A DNA stretch of 64,000 bases. Source: Streptomyces sp. NBC_01217 (GTDB lineage Bacteria; Actinomycetota; Actinomycetes; Streptomycetales; Streptomycetaceae). A program made the translations under genes and the position numbers. Location of the stretch: positions 8,745,501-8,809,500 of the forward strand of contig NZ_CP108538.1 in NCBI RefSeq assembly GCF_035994185.1. The letters run 5' to 3'. This document shows, piece by piece, positions 49,061 to 61,400 of the stretch (positions within the stretch are counted from its first letter, which is position 1; every line of letters starts with the position of its first letter). Under the pieces are notes generated by a model. The model was not told where the DNA came from. It did not search any database and saw only the letters and a program-made list of their open reading frames with translations.

Positions 49061-49396
49061 ATGGACCTTGACGACGGCCTCGGCATCCAGAAGCTCCTGG
49101 AAAGCACCCGCCGGATCCAGCAGGACCTGTCCCGGGCCCAGGAGGAGCTCCGCGCGCTGACCGTGCAGGGCACGGCGGGCGGCGGAGCGGTGCAGGCGAC
49201 CGTCAACGGCAAGGGCGTACTCCAGGACCTGGTGATCTCACAGGTCGTGGCCGACGCGGGCAACGCGCAGGGCCTGGCCGACATGATCGTCTCCGCGGTC
49301 CGGAACGCCCAGCAGGCTCTGGCCGCCCGGCAGGAAGAGCAGTTCGTCCCCGTGTTGGAAGAGCTCCGCACGGAGCTGGGGGACTTCTCCCGCTGA
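49061..49396 (+). CDS. YbaB/EbfC family protein
   Basis: A 111-residue protein: GIQKLLESTRRIQQDLSRAQ, EELRALTVQGTAGGGAVQAT, VNGKGVLQDLVISQVVADAG, ADMIVSAVRNAQQALAARQE. The helix - GGxV beta - helix pattern is that of the YbaB/EbfC nucleoid-associated family. In actinobacteria, stand-alone copies commonly neighbour WXG100-like proteins and giant polymorphic toxins linked to type VII secretion (family knowledge). Here the giant gene lies 78 bp away in convergent orientation. Start ATG 49061. Confidence 0.85.
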   Translation: MDLDDGLGIQKLLESTRRIQQDLSRAQEELRALTVQGTAGGGAVQATVNGKGVLQDLVISQVVADAGNAQGLADMIVSAVRNAQQALAARQEEQFVPVLEELRTELGDFSR

Positions 49397-49474
49397 CGAG
49401 GCACCCCGGGCGCCGGGGCCGCGTTCCGGTTTCCACCGGTTCCGCGGCCCCGGCGCTTTTGCGCGCGGCGGCCG

Positions 49475-52400
49475 TCACACGACGTGCTTCAGATCCCCGC
49501 CCACGACGAGCTCGCAGAAGCGGGCCGCCTCGGTGCCGGCACCGGCACCGAGCAGCCGCGGGTCGGGCGCGATCAGCCTGGCGCGTGGGTCGAGGTCGAT
49601 CGACACCACCGTGCCCTGTGCGGACTGCGGAGCCTGCGTCCGCTCTGCCGTGGCCTGCTCCAGCCAGCGGACCGTCCCCAGGACGTTCACCGCCCACAGT
49701 TGCTCACCAGGCACCGCGCCCATGACCAGCGACCGGGCGCCGGGACCGGCGTCCAGCAGCATCTGCTCCAGCCGTGCCACCTCTTCGGTGACCGGCCCCT
49801 CCCACTCGCGCTTGGCGAGCGCGATGCGCTCGCGGTACCCGAGCGGACCGGGCGGCACGGCCTCCGCGGTGCCGGCGGGCGCCTCCTGCGATCCCTCCTG
49901 CCGCCGGTACATGGCGGCCCGGGTTCCGGCCTGCTCGACCAGCCGCTGCACGGCCTGCTGCCGGAACTCGTTCTTAGTGGTGGCCGCGTAGGCACGGGCC
50001 CGCTCGGACAGCTCGTCGAGGGCGTCGGCGCGCCGCGCGTGATCGTGCTCGTCGATCGCCTGGTAGTCGTGCAGCAGCCGGTCGAGGTCCGCCACCCGCG
50101 AGAGCGACCGGAGGTCGGACGCCGTGGAATCGCTGGTGTGCGCGCGGAACCGGTCCAGGTCGAGGAGGTCGACCGCGTCAACCTCGTCGACCGGGTGGGC
50201 CGTCCGGTCCGCGTGGACTGCGTCGACCGCGTCGACCTCCACCGCGAACCGCGCGCCGGTGTCGCTCGGCGACACCGCGTCGGCGACGAGGTCGGTGCGG
50301 TCACCCTCCACGGACGGCTCGTAAGCCCCCGCCGCGGTGGCCCGCAGTCCGACACCGGTGCGCCCGCCGTCGGACTCGGTGCGTTCCTCGGTCAGCGGGA
50401 GGACGACCGTCCGGCCGCCCCCGTCGGAAGGTACGAAGTACATCCGTGCTTCGTCCGCCGCCAGTTCGTACTCGGCGGCGTCCGACGGCAGGACCGTCCG
50501 TAGTTCCTCCCAGTTCGCGACGCGCCCGATCCAGCCGTTGTCCCCCCGCAGCACGTATCCCTGCTCATGCAGGAAGTCGTCCCCGAACCGCGTCCAACGC
50601 CCCCTCAGCGCGCCGCCGTCCGGCAGCAGCACGCTTCCGGCGGAACCGACCTGGTAGCCGTACGACCGCGACGAGTGCGGGAACGGCCGGCTGAACTCGC
50701 GGAACACCTCTGCGCCCTTGCCGCTCCCCGGCACGGTGAACGGCTGTTCCAGCTCCCGCTCCTGCAGGCCGTACCGCTCGGCCATGACCGTGATCTCACG
50801 GCCCATCTCCCAGCCCTCGGCCTGCGGGTCCATTCCGTGGTCGCGCGAGCCGCCGTCGAGGCCGAGCAGCAGGACGCGTCCGTGCTCCGTCACGACCTCC
50901 TGTGCCGCAAGGCCCGCGGGTACGTGGTCCACCAGCTCGATCACGGCGTGGATCCCGGGCTTGGTGAGCCCTTCGCCCACCAGCGACCGCGCCGGCCCCA
51001 TGCGGCGCTCGATCTCCAGGGCGACCGCGGTCAAGTACGCGGCGGCGTCGCCCAACTCGCCCAGGGTCTCGTTCATGCTCTCCGGGACTTCGCGCCGGGA
51101 CAGCGCGTCGACGGCCCGGTTCACACGCTCGGCCAGTCGGGCGAAGCCCGCGGCCTCGGTCTCCACATACGTGAGGAGGTGCTCTACCGTCACCTCGGAC
51201 AGCCCCGCAGCCCGGTCGCGCAGCGAGTACGGCACACCGAAGTTCTGGGCGATGTCCAGCGTCTCGTGGAGCGTGTGGTGGGCCAGCTCCTCCCGGTGGT
51301 CGTAGTGCAGCCGCCAGAAGGCGAAGATGCCCCAGGCCACCGCGGCGATCTCCTGCCGCGACGCCCCGGCCCACTGCGCCAGTTTGAACATGCGCATCGC
51401 GGTGAACGACTGGCCTGCCCACACGGGAATGCCCAGCTCGCGCGCGAGGATCGTCGACTCCGCGTTCTCGTTCCGCGTCGAGGGGTGGGTCCTGCCGTCC
51501 TTGAGCGGGTTCTGGCCGCGATCTTTCGTGGAGTGGATGCGGCGGCCGTCCTCGTCGACGACGGTAGTGCTCTGTGCCTCCTTCGAACGGTCGGCCGGCA
51601 GCAGCCCGGTGCCGTACGTCACCGGATAGTGGCGGGAGTCCTTGAAGTACTCCATGAGGTCGTGCAGGACCATCATCTTGTCGCGTATGCCGAACTCCGC
51701 GGGGTCACGCAGGACCGCCGCCATGCCGCCGCGGTCCCAGACGGTCGTCGCCAGATGCCTGAGGTCCTCGGGCAGGTTCTTCGCACGGAAGTGCCGGAGG
51801 TAGGCGCCCAGTTCCCTGCCGTCGGCGTGGGACACGCCCGATTCCATCTCGCCGAGCATCCGCTCCCCGTCAGGGAGGTCCCGCACATGCGTGTGGATGC
51901 GGGTGAGCAGGATGTCCAGCATCTGCTCGACGTGCCCTTCGGACTCGACCCGCAGGGCGAGTTCCTTCTCCTGGTGCCGGCTCGGCTTCGCCGCGGTCCA
52001 GCCCAGCAGGCCCCGTGCGAGATCCGTGTAGTTGTCGACCCTGACGTCCTGCCGCTTCGCACCGAACTGCGGGTGCTTCCCCACTTCCGTCTCCAGCACG
52101 GCGTGGTATCCGCGGTGCCCGGTCGGCTCCACGATCAGTCGTGCCAGCCGCTTCCGGATGCGGTCGCGATCGTGCCTGAAGGCGCGCCGCTCCGCCGCGC
52201 TCAGCACCTGACCGTGGCGCTCCTCCTGCAGGCCCCGCTCGATGGCCGAGATCTGATCGGCGAGGAACTTCTTCTGCTTCAGCAGCATCTCGTCCGGCAG
52301 CTTCGCGATGCTGTCCCGGAGTTCGCTCTCCGATTCGTCATCCCACTTGGGCCCGGCGGGCTGCGGGGAGCTCCAGCCCAGCCACCCCCACAACGTGTCG

Positions 52401-55400
52401 ACGACCGACAAACTCTTCGCAGCGGCCGCCTGACGGGTCGTCCACTCGAGATGCTGCCGCAACATCCGCAGGTTGCTCTCGTGTTCCTCCTCCAGCTCCT
52501 CCGTCGCCTTCCTGAACTGCTCGGTCAGGTTGACGCCCGCCACGATCAGCGCTCCGCCGAGCCTCTTTCCGGGCTGTGTCCCGAGCAGCTCGGAGAATTC
52601 CGCCGCGACCGTCCGGGCTGCCTCCTCCCGGCCCTGTACGAGTTCGGCCGCAACGGCGATCTGCGCCACCCTGTGGGCGTCACGCATCTCCCGCACGTGC
52701 CGCTCCGAGCCGAACACCACAGCCGGGGCTCCCAGCAGTTCCTCGGCCCGACCCATGGCAGCGCGGAATTCCCGCGCCGGAAGCTCGCGCATCTCGTCCG
52801 GGAGCAGCGCGTCGTCCCGGCCCGAGAGGTCGCCCAGCCCCAGTTCCACCATCCGGCCCTCGGCGGCCTCGAACCGCGACTCAGCGGCGGCCAGGCGCCG
52901 TTCGTGCGTGTCGGCCACCTCCGCGTCCGCTGAGGAACCCGCGCCCTGGAGCCGTTCCCGGAAGGCCGCACCGGCCGTGAACGCGGCGGCCAACTCCTGA
53001 GCGGCCCCGGCGTACTCCGTCATGACCTCGCTGCGTTCGGTTCGCGGGCTCGATCCGGCCAGGACGCCGTCGGGAGCGCTGGTGGCCGTACCCGGTGCGT
53101 TCTTGAACAACACGGGCTTCACGGGGACGCCGAGATGCTCGCTGATGCGACCGGCCGTGTTGGCGAGCCATTGCCGCGCCTCATCGGAGTCGACGCTCGG
53201 CCGGATCTTGTTGCTCATATAGCGGCCGGACTTGTCCGTGAGCTCCCAAGCCTGCGAGGCGGGGTTGTAGGAGAGCTCTCCGCTGACGCGCGCGGGCCGG
53301 ACCGCGGTGGTGCCGTCCTCGCGGAACCCGGCCGCGACGGTCGGATGGCCCTGGTTGTCGATCGCCGCCTTGAGCTGCTCCAGGGTCAGGTCCGGGTCGG
53401 CTCGCCGCATGTGTGACAGGAGCTCGTGGAGCTCCTCCTGCGTCATGATGGACAGCACCTGGTCGCTGCCGATACTGATCTGCCCGTCCTCGTCGACGGC
53501 GTAGTGCCAGACGCCCTCGGTGCGCTCGAGCAGGGCCGGCTTGAAGTCCTCCAGTCGGTACCACAGGGGGTTGAGCCGAACCTGGTCGAGGGCTACCCCG
53601 TCGCGCTCGCGGTCCTTGACCTTCTTCGGACCCGCCAGCGGGCCGTAGTCACGGTCCAGTTCCCCGGTGCCCGTGCCCGCGACGAGCGCGCCGTGGGTGA
53701 TCGTGGGCCGTTCCGCGTCCTTGGCGAGGATCGTCATGCGCAGGGCGGAACTGAGCGTTTCGGCCGCGTTGCGCACCCACCGTGTGACGGTGGCGGGTTC
53801 CACACCGGGGCGGACGACGGGGCCCACGTAGCGGCTTGACGCGTCGATGGTCCACTGGCCGGTGAGGGGGTCGCGGAACAGTTCGCCGCCGACGCGGGCG
53901 GAGCCGATCACCGTGGCGCCGGTCTGGTCGAATCCCGCGGCGACGGTGGGCACTCCCTGGTCGTTGAGGAGCCCCTTCAGGTCCGCCATCGTGAGATCGG
54001 GGTGAGTGGTCCTCATCGCCTCCAAGAGTTCAGTGCGTTCCTCCTCGCCCGCTATGGACCAGACGTCCTCACTGCCGATGAAGAACCGGCCGTCCTCGTC
54101 GATCGCGTACGTCCAGACGCCGCCGCGCTCCAGCAGGGCCGGCTTGAAGTCCTCCAGGCTGTACCACAGGGGGTTGAGACGGACCTGGGGCGGAAGGGCG
54201 TCGTCCTTCTCGCCGCGCTTCACCGTCTTCGGCTGCACCGCCGGACCGTACCGGTCGTCCAGCGACACGTCGTCCTGAGGCTCCGAGTGCTGTTCGGCGA
54301 CGCGGGTGACTCCGCTGCCCACCCTCTCGGTGAACCCCGAGAGGTCCACCTCCACGCCCTCGGCATGCGAGGTCTGCGCGGCGGGGGTTCCGAGCGTGCG
54401 CGGCGGTGTGGTTGTGGTGGTGTTGGTCTGGGGGTGGAGGGGGTGTCCGGGGATTCCTTCGGTGGTCGGGAGGAAGGAGACCGCGCCGGCGGGTTGGTGG
54501 ACGGGGATGCCTGACTGTCCGTCGAGGAAGACGACGCCGTTGTGGTCGTGGGTGACGTTGACGACATGACCGATGCCGCCGGTGGTGTTCTCGATCACGA
54601 GCATGCCGCGGGCGCCGAGTGGTGCGGCGGACATCGCGGTGACGACCGCCGCGGACCCGGTTACCGGGTCGGGTGTGCGGTCGAGGTAGTTCTCCAGGTA
54701 GTTGTGCAGTCCGGAGGTGTCCTGGGTGATCTGTCGGTCGCCGCCGAGTTCGGACGGTGACGCCTGGTGAACGGCGCCGTCGCGCAGGGACAGGTCGACC
54801 GCGATGGCGGTCAGGACACAGTTCGTGTCGAAGCCGTCGCCCTGTGCCCGGTAGGGGTTGACCTTGTCGAGCCACTCGTAGGCGAGACGCAGGTCCTCCT
54901 GCGGGCGCATGGTCGCGGCCGCACCCGTGGCTCCCAACTTCCGTGGTGCTGAGGTGTTCTGGGGTTGGGTTTCGGTGGTGGTCCGGATGCGGGTGAGGAC
55001 GTCGAGGATCTGCTGGACGGTGGCGTCCGGTGCTGTCCCGTGGAGCGCTGTGGTGATGCGCTGGTGCGCGTCCAGGGCGGTGGAGCGGTACGCGTCGTTG
55101 CGGTCGGGCAGAGTGAGGCGGTCGCCGATCTTGAATTGGTAGTCGGCGAGGATTTCGGCCCGCTGGTCCTTCAGCTGGTTGAGTTCCCGGCGCACCTGTG
55201 GCGGCGCGGACTTGAAGGCCCCGGTGATGAGGTTGCCCAGTTCCTCGTAGCCCTGGCGGATCCCGAAGCGGACCTCCATGTGCCTACGGTGTTCGGCGCC
55301 CAGTCGGTGGGCGAAGGTCCTGCGCTGGCCGCGCAGGACCGGAACCGATTCGGTGAGCCGGTAGGCGACCGGCGTCGTCGAAGGACCGCTCTCGAGGAAC

Positions 55401-58400
55401 TCGTCGTACTCGTGGTGCAGGGCCTGCGTGATGCGTGCCTGGTTGGCCCAGGGGATGAGGTGGTCACGGACGAAGACCTCCACGGCCGCCCGCTTGTCGG
55501 CCTTGGAGGCGATGTTCTCCTTGAGGCGCGCGGGAGCGTGCTCGTCGAAGAAGCGCTCGACGTCGCCCCGTGACAGGACCCGGTCACCCGGCTCGCGGAG
55601 CGAGCTGTTGCCGTAGTGGGCCGCCACGACCTCGCGCAGGGTGCGCGCGGTGCTCTCGTACTTCGCGGGCGACAGGAAGCCGGTGCCCTCGGTGAAGACC
55701 TCGAAGCCCGGCATGGTCTCGTCAGGCACCCCGAGCCGGTCGCGGAGCTCGTGCAGCGGCCGCACCTCTCCCCAGGAGCCCGGCCGCTGCTCGATGTCGC
55801 CGTCCGTATAGGAGCGCAAGGAACCTGGCAGCGCCGTCTGGCGCAGCAGTTCCAGCGACCCCGCCTCGCGGATGCCGAACTGGTTCGACGCGAAGTGCTT
55901 GTCGACGTTCAGATCACGCGTGTTGCTGCTGGAGTGGTGTTCGGTGACCGCGTTCCGGGAAATCTCGCTGACGGTCCGCAGCGGTACCAGGAAGGACCGG
56001 ATCATCGGCTCTTGGGCGTGGTCCGCACGGTACTTCTCGACCCACTTGACCTGCCGCAGCGGCTGGCCGAAGCTCACCCAGAGCACCTTCTCGTCGACGC
56101 CCTCGGACCCGGTGTGGATCTGGACGACACCGTCCTCGTCCTGGCCGATGTCCTTGAACCGCGGCGCGTGCGAACCCAGCGCGTCGCCGAACACCGCCGA
56201 ATACACGGGCACATACGGCTCACCGTCGATGACAACGGTCTCGGGGACATCACGGTTGATGAAGCCTTGTCCCGGACCGTCGGCGACCTGGCTGGCCGCG
56301 ATGTACTCCGCACCCGGAACGCCCAACACGGGCCAGTCGTGGTCGTGCCCGTCCAGCGCCTTGTGCGCAGCGTTGACGGACTCGTCCAGGTACTTCCCGT
56401 CCGGAAGTGTGTCGATCAACTGCCGGACCTCGCGCACCCACGTATGCCGGTGCTCGGACGACACGTCGCCCAGGAACTCGCCGATCGCCCGGCCCAACTG
56501 CTCACGGTCCGGGTTCGGCCGGACCACCAGCCGCTCCAGCTCGCGGCTGAAGCGGTCGAACCGCTGCCGCTCCACCGGATCGACCGGCTTGCGGCGTGCG
56601 GCCCGGGCCTTCACATGCGGCCGCCCCGACGACACCCCGTCCACCGTCGATGCCTTGTCGGTTGCGTTCTCGGGGCCTCCGAGCGTGCGCGACGGCGTGG
56701 TGGTTGTGGTGATGGTGTCGGTCTGGGGGTGGAGGGGGTGTCCGGGGATGCCTTCGGTGGTCGGGAGGAAGGACACCACGCCCGCGGGTTCGTGGACGGG
56801 GATGCCCGACTGTCCGTCGAGGAAGACGACGCCGTTGTGGTCGTGGGCGACGTTGACGACATGACCGATGCCGCCGGCGGTGTCCTCGATCACGAGCATG
56901 CCGCGTGCGCCCAGCGGTGCGGCGGACATCGCGGTCACTACCGCCGCGGAGCCGGATACCGGATCGGGAGTGCGGTCGAGGTAGTTGGACAGGAAGTTGC
57001 GCAGTCCGGAGGTGTCCTGCGTGACCTGCCGGTCACCGCCGAGTTCGGACGGTGACGCCTGGTGCACAGCGCCGTCGCGCAGGGACAGATCGACCGCGAT
57101 GGCGGTCAGGACACAGTTCGTCTCGAAGCCACCGCCCTGCGCCCGGTAGGGGTTGACCTTGTCCAGCCACCCGTAAGCAAGACGCAGATCCTCCTGCGGG
57201 CGCACGAACCCGGCCGTACCCGCGGCGCCCAACTGCCGTGTCATGCCGGCGATCCCAGTGCGGTCCGCCTCCTTGCCCTTCTTCAGTGCCTCCGCCTTCG
57301 CGGCGTCCGCCTTGGGGGGCCGCGAGAAGACGGCCTTGGGCGGCTCCGGGATGTTCTCGATCGGTCCGCGGCCCTGTGTGGTGGCGTCCAACTGGTACCA
57401 GTTGGTGAGCCGGTCGGTGAGCCGGCGCACCCGCGTGTACTCGTCCGAGAGGGCGTCGGCGAAGGCGAGGCGGGCGTTCAAAGCGGACTCCACGTCGTTG
57501 AGTCGCTGCTGCGCGGTGTCCCGCGCGGCACGGGCGGCGGCGACTTGCCGCGCCCGCGCCAGCGTCGTCCGCGCCTGCTCGATCTGCTCGGACCGTATCT
57601 CCTCCCAGCCGTCGTGGGCGGGTTCGGCGAAGTCATTGTCCTGCTCGAGCGAGCGGAGCGCACCGAGGGCGTCCTCGACCGACGGCACGGACCGCTGTCC
57701 ACCGCCGGTGAGGTCGTTCAGCACCTTGTCGGTCGCGATCAGCTCGGACTCCCGCTTCGCGGCGTCGCCGCGGCGCAGATCCCAGTAGGCCCGGTCGGCG
57801 GCGGTCCATTCCTTGTCCGCCTTGCTGACCGCGTCCCAGGACTCGGCGACCTTGGCCGGGAAGTTGGCGTCGCCGACCAGGCCGAGCTGCCGGGCCCGGT
57901 CTTCGCGCACCCAGGCCAGCACCGTGGTGTCGGTCTCCAGCGCTTGCGGCTCGCGCTGCGGGTTGCCGAAGAGGCTCCGGACCCGCCCGACCGGGGCGCT
58001 GTCCTTCAGGTGGTGGTGGACTTGGGCGATCGACAGCCACTTCGTGGGGATGGCGAAGAGGAACGCCCGGCCCTTGTCCGGCTTGACGTTCACCGAGGCG
58101 AGCTGCTCACTGGCCTGACCTGCGGTCACGGAGTCGACCTCCTGGGCGCCCGACCCGCTGCCTATCTGACTGGTGCCGACCGCGGGAGAGGAGGTCGTCG
58201 GTCCGGCGAACAGGACGTGGTCGGCCGCTCCCACGCGGCCTGCGGACGAGCCGACGCCATGCGTGCCCCGTTCGGCGCCCTCGAACTTCATCCCGTCCGC
58301 GACGGCCATCAGCCGCGCCCCGGAGAGGTCGGGCTTTGAGTAGAGCGCGAGAGCACCGTCCGCGCCCCCGAAGAAGCCGCGGTCGGTCAGCCCCGCCACC

Positions 58401-61400
58401 TGGTAACCGTCCGGAGTCAGGGTCCGGTCGTAGAACGCCGTCAGCGCCGCGTTGGACGTGCCGTCCTCCAGGCTCTGCGCAGATCCGGTGCCGGCGCGGG
58501 TCAGCGCCGTGTCCTTCGCCTTCACCAGCAGGTCCGCGTCGAGGGGACCATGTTCGGGTACCGACAGGGACGCGTTGTACGCGGCGCCCAGGGCCAGCGT
58601 GTTGGCGGTGTGCAGACCGTCCAGGCCGACGACGCTGCGGATCGCGAAGCCGTCCTCGGGCATCTCGAACGGCTTGACCGTGCCACCGGAGTCCAGGTGC
58701 GCGACGTCGTGCCAGCCGCCGGCCCCGAGCGACGACGGCAGGGCGACCCGATGGGGCTCACCGTGCTGCGCCAGTCGCGCCGGCTCGAGCGGATCGACCA
58801 GCCCGGCCGCGTTCTGCGGGTCGGGTCGCATCAGGCTCAGCGGGAAGTGCTCGATCAGCCTGCCCACGTTCGCCTGGACCGAGATCGAGTGCTTCCGGCG
58901 TCCGGTCCACATCTGCAGCCATCGCCCGGCCTCGTCCTTGAGACGGCCCATACCGCTGTGCGCGACGGCGGCCGGATCAGCCGGCTTGGTGTCGGTTATC
59001 TCCAGATCGAGCCGCAGCTCGTACTCCGTGGCGTACTCGCCGTGCGCCTGCGTGGTCGTCGCGGTCGAGAACTCGACGCTGCTGGCGTTCCGCGTCTGGG
59101 TGGTCGCCTGCACCGACGAACCCACCTGCGACAACGTCGGGCCCGCGGACCTGGCCACGGAATCCGAGGTGTGCGCGCCCTCGGACACCGAGACGCCGAT
59201 CAGCTTGCCCGAGGCACGGCTGTGCGCCTGCTGGATGGATTCCACCGCCTGCCGGTGCTCCTCCAGCTCCACGCTGTGGCCCAGGCCCTCGAAACTGTCG
59301 TCGGTGCCCTTCACGGGGACCAGTTGGGCCCGCAACCGTACCTGCCGGTGGCCGACCCACGTCTGGGCCCAGTCCGAGCCCCAGCGGCCGATGCGCGCCG
59401 GCACCGCGGAACCCGTGCCCGACATCTCCTTGCCGATGGCACGCACCACACGGCCGGACACCAGACGGCGCATCTGCTCGCGGTCCTGCGCGGAGAGCCC
59501 CAGCGGCGTCAACTGCTCTTCGAACTGACGCAGTGCCGCCGCCGTGTCGAGCGAGTTGACCGGCCAGCTGCCGAAGGCATGGCCGCTCAGCCACGGGAAC
59601 GGCGACCACGACTGCTTGTTGTACAGCGGCACATCACCGAAGCCGTCCTTCAGCAGCCCGAGCCGGTAGGCGCTCTTCTCCGGAACGTGGCCCACCCAGC
59701 CGTCGGGCACCACGAGCTTGCGCCCCGACACACCGGCCAGGGACGCCGGAACGTGATCCTTGGTGTGCGCCCACGCGCCGATCCGTTCGGAGGCGGCCGC
59801 GATCTCGTGCTGGACGGGGGCGGTCGCCAGGACGTGGCGTCCGGTGTCCTTGCGGTTGACCTCCGACACGGCTGCCCGCTGAACCGTCACCGACTTCGAG
59901 ACGTCCAGCCGGTACGGGCTGGCCACCAGGGCGTAGGTGCCGGTGACCCCACTCCCCGCGTTGTGGGACTTCTGGTATCCCACCTGGCCGCCGAAGAACA
60001 GCGTGTTGGTCCTGGCTTCGCGGCCGGCGGCCTGCGTGACGCCACCGACGGTGGTCTCGGTCTCCACCTTCTCCGCCTTGGTCAGGGCGGTCATGCCGGG
60101 CAGGATGGTCGTCCGGTGCGCGAGTGATGTCGACCGGTTCAGATACGGCGCCGACGCGAACAGCTCCGGAGCCCGCCACCCCGTTTCGGTGGAACTCTGG
60201 TCGAAGTTCGCCCGAAGTTGCCTGCTCTCCGTGAGCTGCACCGCCGCGTCGTGCGCGGGGGCGCCCTTCTGGGTCACCGTCCACGAGCCGCCCGACGCCT
60301 CCTTCAGCACATCCTCCACGACGCCGGTCAGCCGCTCGTCGGCCGTGACGGAGATCGTCTGGTGGGGGTGGGCCGCCAATACGGCGGGAGTGCGCGCGGG
60401 TGTGCCCTGCAGCGTCTTCCCCGTCCCGAGAGCCAGGTCGCGGGCGTCCTCGCGGGACAAGGTCTCCGGCGGCGTCTGCTGTACTGCCTGGCCCGCGGGG
60501 GTGGCGGGGGTGGTGACGGGGGTGTGCTCGACCGGGAGGCTCAGCAGCACTCGGCCCAGCCCCGGCGTGTCCTGCCCGCTCGTGGTCGTCGGGGGCGCGA
60601 TCAGCGTGCTCTCCTGCTCCCGGAACACGAACGGCTGCGTGCCCAGGACGTTCATGAACATCAGACCGCGCATCCACCTGCGGAACCGCCAGTAACCGCC
60701 GCGCTGGGCGCCGAGACTGATCTGGTAGCTGTACAGGTGCGAGCCGCCGGTGCCGATCGACATCGCCTCGTGCGTGGCGGCCACGCCGTAGCCGCTCTCG
60801 GACTCCGTCCGCCGGCCGAGCCGCGCGCCCACGGACGCGGTGCCCAACTGCTCCGGCCGGCCGATGCCATTGCTGTTCGTGTCGCGCAGCGAGACCAGGG
60901 CCTCGAGGCCGCCCTGCACGGTCCGCGACCCACTCTGCTGACCGCCCACGGTCTCGCTGCCAGGGGCGCTGTACCGCAGCCGCAGGTCATCCTGCTTGCC
61001 CTCGTAGCGCCGCCCGGTCAGCTTCGCGTCCACCCACACGTAGCGGTGGCCGCGCGACAGCGCGCCCGACTCGACCAGGTCGATCCGCAGACCGGTGGTC
61101 ATCATCGTCTCGACGTTCGACGCCATGCTGTGGTGCGACAGCTGGTTGAGGACCTCCAGCGTGTTGTGCAGCACGGTCTGGAAGTGGCTGTCGTCGCGCC
61201 ACCGGGGGTTGTGCGGGTCGAGTTCGCGCAAGGGGGCGACCAGGTCCGGATAGACCTTGCCGACCTCCTTCAGTACGGCGTCGGCGAAGTGCTCCGGGAA
61301 GGTCACCCGTTTGCCGTCGATGTCGCGGCTGACGTTCCCGTCGGCGAACGTGAACTCCTCCGGGCGGCTCATGCCCAACGTCGACGGCTGGTCCTGCGAC

